DNA of 64,000 nucleotides from Hyphomicrobiales bacterium (GTDB lineage: Bacteria > Pseudomonadota > Alphaproteobacteria > Rhizobiales > Rhizobiaceae): contig UCFC01000048.1 of assembly GCA_900471515.1 (NCBI GenBank), forward strand, positions 123,688 through 187,687, given 5' to 3'. Positions 43,364 to 51,153 of the stretch are shown piece after piece. A model generated the notes under the pieces. The model was given only the letters and a program-made list of their open reading frames with translations, had not been told where the DNA came from and ran no database searches. Position 1 is the first letter of the stretch; each line of letters starts with the position of its first letter. A program made the position numbers and the translations under genes.

Positions 43364-44821
43364 ATGTCCGAAACCGCCCTGGAACCTTCAGGCTCGCCTA
43401 CGTCCGTCTTCCGGCTGTTTTCTCCCGCGCTTCTGCCGGCAACGCTGATGCTGGGCGGCGGCATGACGATTTCCGCCGTCGAGAGCTACATCACGGCAAC
43501 GATCGCGCCCAGCATCGTGCGCGACGTCGGCGGGCTGGAACTGTTTTCGCTGGTGACGACGCTTTATGTCGCCGCCACCATATTGGGTTCGATCTTCGTG
43601 GCGATGCGGCCGAGGAATATCGGGCTGCGCGGCGTCTATATCATCGCGGCCGCAATCTTCGGCGTCGGCAGCCTGATTTGCGCGGCCGCGCCGTCGATGC
43701 CGGTCGTGCTGATGGGCCGGACGGTGCAGGGTTTTGGCACCGGCGCCCTCGCCGCCCTTTGTTACGCCTTCATCCGCTTCGTTTATCCCGAGCCGCTCTG
43801 GCCCAAGGCCTCGACGCTCTATGCGGCGATCTGGGGCGTTTCGACCGTCATCGGCCCGACGCTCGGCGGCTTCTTCGCGCATGGCAGCGCCTGGCGCTAT
43901 GCCTTTGCCGTGCTCGTGCCGCTCGGCGTGCTGATGGCGGCGCTGGCGCCGCGGCTGCTGCCGCAGGCCGAGGACGACCGTGAACAGACAAGGATGCCTG
44001 TCGCGCAGATCTGCCTGCTGCTTGCCGCAGTGCTGCTGGTCAGCACCGCGGGCACGACCGAGGTGACGGTGGCCAAGGCCGGGCTGATCACTGTCGCGGC
44101 CATCGCCGTCGGCGCCATGCTGGTGATGGAGCGCAGGGGCGGCAACCGGCTGCTGCCATCGGGCGCGGTGACGCTGGGCCAGCCGATATCGCGGGTCTAC
44201 CTGACGATGATCGGCCTCAACTTCGTTCTCGTCAGCGACATATTCGTTCCCTATTTCCTGCAGGTCCTGCACGGGGTAACGCCGCTGGTTTCCGGCTATC
44301 TCGTGGCTCTCGTCGCGCTCGGCTGGACGGTGGCCGCCTTCTTCAGCGGCTCCTTCTCCGGCCGGAAAGCCAATGCCGCGATCGTTGCGGGCTGCCTGAC
44401 CGAAGCGGTCGCGACGGCCGTGCTCGCCGTCTTCCTCGCCCGCGAGAACCCGCAGGCGCATCTCGTCATTCTCGGACCGGCGGCGGTCGCCATGTTCATG
44501 ATGGGTTTCGGTGTCGGCCTCGGCTGGGCGCATCTCGTCGCCAAGGTGCTGAAGCTGGTGGCCGACAGCGAACAGGACAAGGCCTCAGCCGCTATCCCCA
44601 CCATGAGCTCGCTCGGCAGCGCCTTCGGCGCGGCCTTTGCCGGCGTCATCGCCAACGGCGCGGGGCTGGTCGAGCCGGGCGGCATTGCGGGCACGCTTTC
44701 GGCCGCGAGCTGGCTCTATCTCGTCATGGCCCTGCCGGGGCTGATCGCAACGGGCGCTGCGCTGTCGCTTGCTGCACCGGCGCGGACATCACCGCCGGTT
44801 TGCAGACAGCCGGAGGCGTGA
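43364..44821 (+). CDS. MFS transporter, probable drug exporter
   Basis: A 485-residue major facilitator with about 14 helices. The region G-R-T-V-Q-G-F-G-T-G-A-L-A-A-L-C-Y-A-F-I in helix 4 and G-V-S-T-V-I-G-P-T-L-G-G-F-F motif C in helix 5 (about 160-175) mark DHA2-type drug antiporters. AAGGA lies 7 bases before the ATG at 43364. Regulated, by inference, by the divergent SufR-like protein whose palindromic sites fill the promoter. It converges with the quinone oxidoreductase gene. Confidence 0.85.
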   Translation: MSETALEPSGSPTSVFRLFSPALLPATLMLGGGMTISAVESYITATIAPSIVRDVGGLELFSLVTTLYVAATILGSIFVAMRPRNIGLRGVYIIAAAIFGVGSLICAAAPSMPVVLMGRTVQGFGTGALAALCYAFIRFVYPEPLWPKASTLYAAIWGVSTVIGPTLGGFFAHGSAWRYAFAVLVPLGVLMAALAPRLLPQAEDDREQTRMPVAQICLLLAAVLLVSTAGTTEVTVAKAGLITVAAIAVGAMLVMERRGGNRLLPSGAVTLGQPISRVYLTMIGLNFVLVSDIFVPYFLQVLHGVTPLVSGYLVALVALGWTVAAFFSGSFSGRKANAAIVAGCLTEAVATAVLAVFLARENPQAHLVILGPAAVAMFMMGFGVGLGWAHLVAKVLKLVADSEQDKASAAIPTMSSLGSAFGAAFAGVIANGAGLVEPGGIAGTLSAASWLYLVMALPGLIATGAALSLAAPARTSPPVCRQPEA

Positions 44822-44831
44822 ATGCAAGATG

Positions 44832-45827
44832 TCAGAGCGTCAACATGATCTTGCCGATGTGGCTGCCGCTCTCCATCAGCCGGTGGGCAGCGGCCACGTC
44901 CTCGAAGGCGAAGGTCCTGTGGATGACGGGGGCGACCGTGCCGGCTTCCAGAAGCGGCCAGACCTCGGAGAGAAGATCGTCGCGGATCGCCCGTTTCTCC
45001 TCCGCCGTGCGCGGGCGCATGGTCGAACCCGTCACCGTCAGGCGCTTGACCATGATCGGCGTCAGATTGACCTTTTCGGCCACCGCGCCCTGCAGGAAGG
45101 CGATGATGGAGAGGCAGCCGTCCTTCGCCAGCGAGGCGATGTTCTTCTCGAAATAGGCCGCGCCGATCATGTCGAGCACGATATCGACGCCCTGGCCGGT
45201 CTCCTGCCGGATGACGGCGGCGAAATCCTCTTCCCGGTAGTTGATCGCGCGCCTGGCGCCGAGCTTCTCGCAGGCCTCGCACTTCTCCTTCGAACCCGCG
45301 GTCGTATAGACCTCGGCGCCGAAAGCGCGGGCAAGCTGGATGGCGGTCGTGCCGATGCCGCTGGAGCCGCCGTGGATCAGCACCTTCTCGCCTTCCGTCA
45401 GCCCCGCCATCTGGAAGAGGTTCGCCCAGACGGTGAAGAAGGTCTCGGGAAGGGCCGCGGCCTTCACCGCGTCGTAACCTTTCGGGAAAGGCAGGACCTG
45501 ACCGGCCGGCAGGAGGCAATATTCGGCATAGGCGCCGCCATTGGCAAGGCCGCAGACCCTGTCGCCCAGCGAAAATCCCGTCACGCCGGGACCGATCGCG
45601 ACGACCTCGCCGGCAAGCTCCAGGCCGAGGACGGGGCTGGCATCCTTCGGCGGCGGATAGCTGCCCTGGCGCTGGGAAATATCCGGGCGGTTGACGCCGA
45701 CCGCTTCGCTGCGGACGAGGATCTGGCCTTCCGAGGGCAGCGGCACCGGCCTGTTTGCGATGACCATCGCCTCCGGCCCGCCGAAAGAGGGCAGATCGAC
45801 AAAACGCATATGCGACGGCAACGACAT
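44832..45827 (-). CDS. NAD(P)H-quinone oxidoreductase, zinc-independent MDR family
   Basis: A 331-residue medium-chain dehydrogenase of the quinone oxidoreductase/PIG3 type. The coenzyme fold motif H-G-G-S-S-G-I-G-T-T-A (about 151-161) replaces the classical GxGxxG, no catalytic zinc cysteine or histidine set is present, and V-N-R-P-D-I-S-Q-R-Q-G is the family N-terminal block. It would reduce quinones or enones with NADPH. It lies convergent to the MFS gene, 10 bases from its stop. Confidence 0.9.
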   Translation of the reverse strand: MSLPSHMRFVDLPSFGGPEAMVIANRPVPLPSEGQILVRSEAVGVNRPDISQRQGSYPPPKDASPVLGLELAGEVVAIGPGVTGFSLGDRVCGLANGGAYAEYCLLPAGQVLPFPKGYDAVKAAALPETFFTVWANLFQMAGLTEGEKVLIHGGSSGIGTTAIQLARAFGAEVYTTAGSKEKCEACEKLGARRAINYREEDFAAVIRQETGQGVDIVLDMIGAAYFEKNIASLAKDGCLSIIAFLQGAVAEKVNLTPIMVKRLTVTGSTMRPRTAEEKRAIRDDLLSEVWPLLEAGTVAPVIHRTFAFEDVAAAHRLMESGSHIGKIMLTL

Positions 45828-45905
45828 GACCCGGCTCTCCCGATTCCGAAGCTCTGGAGATAAATCAGGCTCCAGGGCTTGGGAAGGCCGGAAGTGGCAG
45901 AGGCG

Positions 45906-47711
45906 TCAATTCGCCTCGCCCAGCACGTGGAATACGAGGCCCTCGTCGCTCTCCTTGGCGCCCGATTTCACATGGGCGATCTCGGCGCTGACGCGGTTGA
46001 TGTCGTCGATGACGAGACCTTCGGGCAGTTCCAGGACGCCGATCGAGCAGCGCATCAGCGGGAAGAAGGCTTCGGCGCCGGCGCGATCATGCCCGCGGAT
46101 GCGGCCGGCGGCGCGGTCCTCGTCGGAATAGAGATCGAGCACGTCGTCGTGGAAATCGCTGATGAGCCGGTCGAGGATTTCCGTCAGCTCCTCCTTCGTC
46201 CAGCCGACGACGCCGATGAAGAAGTCGTCGCCGCCGACATGGCCGAGGAAATGGCGCTCGGCGAAGAAATAGCGGCGCATCAGCGCGGCAAAGAGCGAGA
46301 TCGCGTGGTCGCCGAGATGGAAACCGTAGGCATCGTTGAAGGGCTTGAAATTGTCGAAGTCGCAATAGCAGAAGTGGCGCACTTCATCGCCGTCGCGGCC
46401 GGCATTGCGCATGAAATCCCTGATGGCGCGGTTGCCCGGCAGGCCGGTCAGCGGGTTCTGGTCCTGCGCCGTCTTCAATTGCTTCTCGTTGATGACCTTG
46501 ATCAGCGAGGCGGCGGAAACGACGCCGGCATAACGCATGTTGTCGGTCAGGATCAGGCAGTTGCTGCCCTCCATATTGGCGAAGATCGCCATCAGCTGGT
46601 CGGCGTCGCTGTCGAGGCCGACGATCGGGGCGCGCTCGACGAAATGCGAGATGGTGCGCTCGTAGACCTTGTTCTTCAGGAGGTCGCGGCCAAAGGGCTG
46701 GTAGATATATTCCTTGAGGTGGTGCTCGTGGATGATGCCGCGCGGCTCGCCATTGGCATTCAGAACCGGGAAATAGGCCTGGCGCGGATTGCGGCGGAAG
46801 AGTTCGAAGACCGTGTCGATGCCGTCGCTCTCATAGACGGTCGGCAGCATTTCGATCTGCTTGCGGATGAGGATTTCGTCGAGCGACTGGCTGTTGCCCT
46901 TGTTCTTGCCAAGCTCCTGCAGGTGCGGGAAGGCGGGCACGAGTTCGGAGAGATGCGTGGACGGGCGCGCGATGAACCAGCCCTGCACGAGATCGACGCC
47001 ATAGTCGCGGCAGACGATGAATTCGGCTTCCGTCTCGATACCCTCGGCGATCACGCGGGTGCCGAGCACATGGGCCATGTTGACGATGCTTTTCAGCAGG
47101 TGGCGCTTGCGCGGGCTGCGGTCGATATCGGCGACGAAATGGCGGTCGATCTTCAGATAGTCGACGGAATAGTCGCACAGAAGCTTCATCTCGCCGTGGC
47201 CGACGCCGAAATCGTCGATCGCCAGCTTGAAGCCGGCCTTGCGCAGGCGCGAGACGAGGTCTGCGAATTCCGGCACGCTGGTATTGTCGAAACGCTCGGA
47301 AAATTCGAAGCAGACGGATGATGCCGGAATGTTGGCCGTCTTCAACTGCAGCAGCAGGTTTTCGACGAGACGATTGCCATGCGGGATGAGGCGCACATCG
47401 AGATTGAGGAAAAGTGTCGCGGTGGCGAAATTCGAGAGCGTGGAAAACTTGGCGAGCGCACGGTTGGCGACCATCTGCTCAAGCGGCAGGAGCTGACCTG
47501 TCTCATGGGCTTCGTCGAGGATTTCGATCGGCGTTTCGAAGCCGATGCGGTCCTGTCCGCGCATGAGGGATTCGTAACCGAACACCGTGCCGGTGCCGGC
47601 TTCGACGATCGGCTGAAACGCATTTTCGATAACGAGCTTAGCGAGGGTGACGATCTGGTCGCTGGCGTAACGACGCACGACACCCGGTTCGACGCTGGCA
47701 GCCAAAGACAT
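45906..47711 (-). CDS. EAL-CBS-GGDEF signalling protein with altered GGDEF motif
   Basis: A 601-residue cytosolic protein: EAL domain (about 20-250), two CBS motifs (about 285-425) and a C-terminal GGDEF-like domain (about 440-595). In the EAL domain the signature is Y-E-S-L-M-R, and D-D-F-G is intact. The cyclase motif reads G-G-D-D-F (about 493-497) instead of GGDEF. CBS pairs usually bind adenine nucleotides, so c-di-GMP turnover may be tuned by energy state. It could be a phosphodiesterase with a regulatory GGDEF. The ATG at 47711 has GGAG 8 bases upstream; a longer frame to 47852 lacks this. Confidence 0.87.
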   Translation of the reverse strand: MSLAASVEPGVVRRYASDQIVTLAKLVIENAFQPIVEAGTGTVFGYESLMRGQDRIGFETPIEILDEAHETGQLLPLEQMVANRALAKFSTLSNFATATLFLNLDVRLIPHGNRLVENLLLQLKTANIPASSVCFEFSERFDNTSVPEFADLVSRLRKAGFKLAIDDFGVGHGEMKLLCDYSVDYLKIDRHFVADIDRSPRKRHLLKSIVNMAHVLGTRVIAEGIETEAEFIVCRDYGVDLVQGWFIARPSTHLSELVPAFPHLQELGKNKGNSQSLDEILIRKQIEMLPTVYESDGIDTVFELFRRNPRQAYFPVLNANGEPRGIIHEHHLKEYIYQPFGRDLLKNKVYERTISHFVERAPIVGLDSDADQLMAIFANMEGSNCLILTDNMRYAGVVSAASLIKVINEKQLKTAQDQNPLTGLPGNRAIRDFMRNAGRDGDEVRHFCYCDFDNFKPFNDAYGFHLGDHAISLFAALMRRYFFAERHFLGHVGGDDFFIGVVGWTKEELTEILDRLISDFHDDVLDLYSDEDRAAGRIRGHDRAGAEAFFPLMRCSIGVLELPEGLVIDDINRVSAEIAHVKSGAKESDEGLVFHVLGEAN

Positions 47712-47864
47712 GCCAATCTCCACTGTGACCTTTTCTTTTTCGGTCGGACAATGGGGCAGAAGGGTCAACGAACCCTTTCGCCAATATGAAACTTTTGTGA
47801 AAGGCGCAGGCGTCCATACGCGCCCAACGTTTATTAGATTTTCCGTTTGCAATCAAAGGCCTAT

Positions 47865-48107
47865 TCAGGCCGTGCGGCGGTGTTCCGCTTCATGATCTGC
47901 AAACATGTCGGCGACGCACCTGCCGCCGCTCGGCGTGCCTTCATCGGCCAGAACATCGCCGCGATATTCGTTCAATTTGCGGGCGGCATCCCACAGGCGC
48001 AATGCTTCGCGCACGACTTCGCTGCTCGACGCATATCCGCCTTGATCGACAGCGTCACGAATGCCTGCTGCCTGGAGCGGTGAGATGGAAACGGTGACCA
48101 TCGGCAT
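47865..48107 (-). CDS. ParD-like antitoxin without adjacent toxin
   Basis: An 80-residue ribbon-helix-helix protein. The start M-P-M-V-T-V-S-I-S-P and the G-G-Y-A-S-S-S-E-V-V-R-E-A-L-R segment are typical for ParD/CopG-type antitoxins (HTH about 1-45), while the C-terminus (E-A-E-H-R-R) would bind the toxin. GGGAGGAG lies about 6 bases before the ATG. ParE toxin genes normally follow directly, but the next 150 bases contain no such ORF, so it appears orphaned. It may act as a stand-alone repressor or neutralise a toxin encoded elsewhere. Confidence 0.78.
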   Translation of the reverse strand: MPMVTVSISPLQAAGIRDAVDQGGYASSSEVVREALRLWDAARKLNEYRGDVLADEGTPSGGRCVADMFADHEAEHRRTA

Positions 48108-48310
48108 GGAATTCTCCTCCCATTCTATTTCGGCAGAGATTGCCTCGGGGGTCCATTTTCGGCTTCTCGTGGCGACGCGCACCAATGCCGAAGTGCCTCA
48201 GCACAGGAGGCGGCTCTTCTGCGGAGCCGGCCTTCAACCCCTAAATTTTAGTATTCCGTCACCCTCTTGTCAAAAAAGAAACGATCTCCGGTCGCCTCCC
48301 TGCCAGGGGC

Positions 48311-48859
48311 TCAAGAGCGGATACCTAGGCCGAAGGCAATCATTGTCCAGCCCTGCACGACGAGATCGACCGCCAGAAACAGGCCGAGGATCCAGAGGCT
48401 GTTCGCCGGCCAGCCGAGCGCGATCACGAAGCCCGCGAGCGCGGTGATGACGCCGCTTGCCACGATCCAGCCCCAGCCCTTGAGCGGCCGCATGCGCCTG
48501 CCGACGAAGAGACGAAAGACACCGGCAATGACCAGCGCGACCGCCAGAAGCATGGTCAAGGCAGCCGAGGTGAGGATGGGATTGAGAAAGGCGCAGATGC
48601 CGGCGAGCACATAAAGGATGCCGCTCAACGCCCAGAAGAGAACGTGATCCCAGCCGCGCACCTGGAAGGCGTGGATGAGATAGATGACACCGCCCGCCAG
48701 CATCAGCATGCCGACGTAAAAGACCGAGGCGACGGTCGCCATCAGCAGGTTGCTGAGGGCGACGAGGCCGCAGATGAGAAGCAGCACGCCGAGACCGACG
48801 AACCAGATCCATTTCGACCGCAGCGGGGATGCGGGCATTCCGTCATAGATATTGGCCAT
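48311..48859 (-). CDS. HdeD family membrane protein
   Basis: A 182-residue protein with six transmembrane helices and the paired G-x-x-x-L-L/V-L-A-G-I pattern of HdeD, a family linked to acid resistance in enterobacteria. In rhizobia its role is not established. AGGAGGTG precedes the ATG at 48859; the in-frame extension to 48961 crosses a repressor site and is rejected. The gene is divergent from betI. Confidence 0.82.
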   Translation of the reverse strand: MANIYDGMPASPLRSKWIWFVGLGVLLLICGLVALSNLLMATVASVFYVGMLMLAGGVIYLIHAFQVRGWDHVLFWALSGILYVLAGICAFLNPILTSAALTMLLAVALVIAGVFRLFVGRRMRPLKGWGWIVASGVITALAGFVIALGWPANSLWILGLFLAVDLVVQGWTMIAFGLGIRS

Positions 48860-48945
48860 GGGCACACCTCCTGATTGCCGGAAATATGCTGCAGCAATTT
48901 CGCGCGGAAAGAGATGCGCGGCGTCAATTCGGCGAAAGATTTTTA

Positions 48946-48965
48946 TTGATTGATCAGTCAATCAA
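48946..48965. promoter_or_regulatory. Candidate BetI operator
   Basis: TTGATTGA-TCAG-TCAATCAA, a perfect 8-bp inverted repeat with a 4-base spacer, centred about 45 bases upstream of betI. Such a site suits the TetR-type dimer BetI and would make the bet operon autoregulated by choline. Confidence 0.65.
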
Positions 48966-48999
48966 AAATACGCTCCGCATGTTCTCGGGAGAATTGAGC

Positions 49000-49641
49000 T
49001 TGCCGAAGGTCGGAATGGAACCGGTGCGCCGCAAGGCGCTAGTGGATGCGGCGCTGCGGGTGATCGGCGATCACGGCTCGCTGACCGTCACCATGTCGGA
49101 CATCGCCCGGCGGGCCGGCGTGTCGCCCGCCCTTGCGCATCACTATTTCGGCAGCAAGGAGCAGCTGCTGATCGAGACGATCCGTTTCCTTCTGCGCCAG
49201 CTGCGCAAGGACGCGGTGACGGCGCTGCGGGATGCCGCAACCCCGCGCGAGCGGGTCTCGGCCATCATCCGCGTCAGCTTCAACGCCGACCAGTTTGCCC
49301 CGCAGACGATCGCGGCCTGGCTTGCCTTCTATGCCGAGGCGCAGCGATCCGAAGAGACGCGGCGTTTCCTCGTCATCTACGCGCGGCGCCTGCGCTCCAA
49401 TCTGCTTGCCGCCCTCAAGGCGCTCTGTCCGGCCAATGCCGCAGAACGCATCGCCGAGGGCGCTGCCGCGATGATCGACGGGCTCTATATCCGGCAAAGT
49501 CTGAAATCGGCGCCGATCGGCATTACGGCCTCGATCGCGCTGACGGAGGATCATGTGAATGCGCTCTTGGCAGCCACCTCCCCTTCTCCCCGAGGGGAGA
49601 AGGGACAACCAGATCGAACCATCCAAGGACAGATGACATGA
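49000..49641 (+). CDS. betI: Choline-responsive TetR repressor BetI
   Basis: A 213-residue TetR protein. The start is TTG at 49000: GGAG lies 8 bases upstream and the protein then begins (M)PKVGMEPVRRKAL, the conserved BetI N-terminus; the ATG at 49015 would lose five residues. The HTH is at about 25-50 (T-M-S-D-I-A-R-R-A-G-V-S-P-A-L-A-H-H-Y-F). BetI represses bet genes until choline binds. The last 20 or so residues (S-P-S-P-R-G-E-K-G and beyond) are encoded by an intergenic-type palindrome at 49581-49604, so the C-terminus is extended. The stop overlaps the betB start as ATGA, implying translational coupling. Confidence 0.92.
   Translation: MPKVGMEPVRRKALVDAALRVIGDHGSLTVTMSDIARRAGVSPALAHHYFGSKEQLLIETIRFLLRQLRKDAVTALRDAATPRERVSAIIRVSFNADQFAPQTIAAWLAFYAEAQRSEETRRFLVIYARRLRSNLLAALKALCPANAAERIAEGAAAMIDGLYIRQSLKSAPIGITASIALTEDHVNALLAATSPSPRGEKGQPDRTIQGQMT
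49581..49604. repeat. CTTCTCCCC palindrome inside the end of betI
   Basis: CCCTTCTCCCC and GGGGAGAAGGG (11-bp arms) read in frame as Ser-Pro-Ser-Pro-Arg-Gly-Glu-Lys-Gly of betI. The same core is intergenic at 15932 and 27557. Confidence 0.7.
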
Positions 49642-51101
49642 AAGCCCAGCCGAAAGCATCGCATTTCATCGACGGGGAATATGTCGAGGATGAAAGTGGC
49701 ACCCTCATCGAGAGCATCTATCCGGCAACCGGCGAGGTGATCGCCAGGCTCCATGCCGCGACACCCGCCATCGTCGAAAAGGCGGTCGCGGCCGCCAGGC
49801 GCGCGCAGCCGGAATGGGCGGCGCTGAGCCCGATGGCGCGCGGGCGCATCCTCAAACGCGCGGCCGAGATCATGCGCGAGCGCAACCGCGCGCTTTCGGA
49901 GCTGGAAACGCTCGACACCGGCAAGCCGATCCAGGAAACCATCGTCGCCGACCCGACCTCGGGGGCCGACGCGTTCGAATTCTTCGGCGGCGTGGCGCCG
50001 GCGGGGCTGAACGGCTCGCATATCCCGCTCGGCCAGGATTTCGCCTATACGAAACGCGTGCCGCTTGGCGTCTGCGTCGGCATCGGCGCCTGGAACTATC
50101 CGCAGCAGATCGCCTGCTGGAAGGGCGCGCCGGCGCTGGTGGCCGGCAACGCGATGATCTTCAAACCCTCGGAAACCACGCCGCTCGGCGCGCTTGCCAT
50201 CGCCGAGATCCTGCATGAGGCCGGCCTGCCGAAAGGGCTTTACAACGTCATCCAGGGCGACCGGGACACCGGGCCGCTGCTCGTCAACCATCCCGACGTC
50301 GCCAAGGTGTCGCTGACCGGCTCGGTACCGACCGGGCGCAAGGTGGCGGCGGCGGCCGCCGGCCAGCTCAAGCACGTGACGATGGAGCTTGGCGGCAAGT
50401 CGCCGCTGATCGTCTTCGACGATGCCGATCTCGACAACGCCGTCGGCGGGGCGATGCTCGGCAATTTCTATTCGACCGGCCAGGTCTGCTCCAACGGCAC
50501 GCGCGTCTTCGTACAGAAGAAAATCAAGGGCGAATTCCTCAAGCGGCTGAAGGCGCGCACCGAGGCGATCCTCATCGGCGACCCGATGGACGAGGCCACG
50601 CAGCTCGGGCCGATGGTTTCCTGGGCGCAGCGCGAGAAGGTGCTCGCCTATATCGAGAAGGGCAAAGCCGAGGGCGCGACGCTTGTTGCCGGCGGCGGCA
50701 TTCCGAACCACGTGACGGGCGAAGGCTATTATGTGCAGCCGACCGTTTTTGCCGACGTGACCGACGGCATGACGATCGCCCGCGAAGAAATCTTCGGCCC
50801 CGTCATGTGCGTGCTCGATTTCGACGACGAGAGCGAAGTCGTCAAGCGCGCCAACACGACCGAGTTCGGCCTTTCCGGCGGCGTCTTCACCGCCGATCTG
50901 ACCCGCGCCCACCGTGTCGTCGATCAGCTCGAAGCCGGCACGCTCTGGATCAACAGCTACAATCTCTGCCCGGTGGAAATCCCGTTCGGGGGCTCCAAGC
51001 AATCGGGCTTCGGGCGGGAGAACTCCCTGGCGGCGCTTGAGCACTATAGCGAGCTGAAGACGGTTTATGTCGGCATGGGGCCGGTCGCCTCGCCCTACTG
51101 A
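49638..51101 (+). CDS. betB: Betaine aldehyde dehydrogenase
   Basis: A 487-residue aldehyde dehydrogenase that converts betaine aldehyde to glycine betaine with NAD+. The catalytic Cys284 is in G-Q-V-C-S-N-G and the general-base Glu250 in M-E-L-G-G-K-S. Motif W-N-Y-P in the nucleotide domain is also intact. It starts four bases before the betI stop (ATGA overlap), so it is translated with betI, and betA follows 52 bases later. Product betaine is an osmoprotectant and, in rhizobia, a carbon and nitrogen source. Confidence 0.95.
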   Translation: MKAQPKASHFIDGEYVEDESGTLIESIYPATGEVIARLHAATPAIVEKAVAAARRAQPEWAALSPMARGRILKRAAEIMRERNRALSELETLDTGKPIQETIVADPTSGADAFEFFGGVAPAGLNGSHIPLGQDFAYTKRVPLGVCVGIGAWNYPQQIACWKGAPALVAGNAMIFKPSETTPLGALAIAEILHEAGLPKGLYNVIQGDRDTGPLLVNHPDVAKVSLTGSVPTGRKVAAAAAGQLKHVTMELGGKSPLIVFDDADLDNAVGGAMLGNFYSTGQVCSNGTRVFVQKKIKGEFLKRLKARTEAILIGDPMDEATQLGPMVSWAQREKVLAYIEKGKAEGATLVAGGGIPNHVTGEGYYVQPTVFADVTDGMTIAREEIFGPVMCVLDFDDESEVVKRANTTEFGLSGGVFTADLTRAHRVVDQLEAGTLWINSYNLCPVEIPFGGSKQSGFGRENSLAALEHYSELKTVYVGMGPVASPY

Positions 51102-51153
51102 GCCCATCCGGAACCGAAACATCCGTTGCACACGACAATCCAAAGGGAACAGC

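Noticed and set aside
47638..47864. ParE toxin remnant downstream of ParD
   Set aside because: The minus-strand frames here show no ParE-like helices or conserved residues; they are shadows of the start of the EAL-CBS-GGDEF gene.
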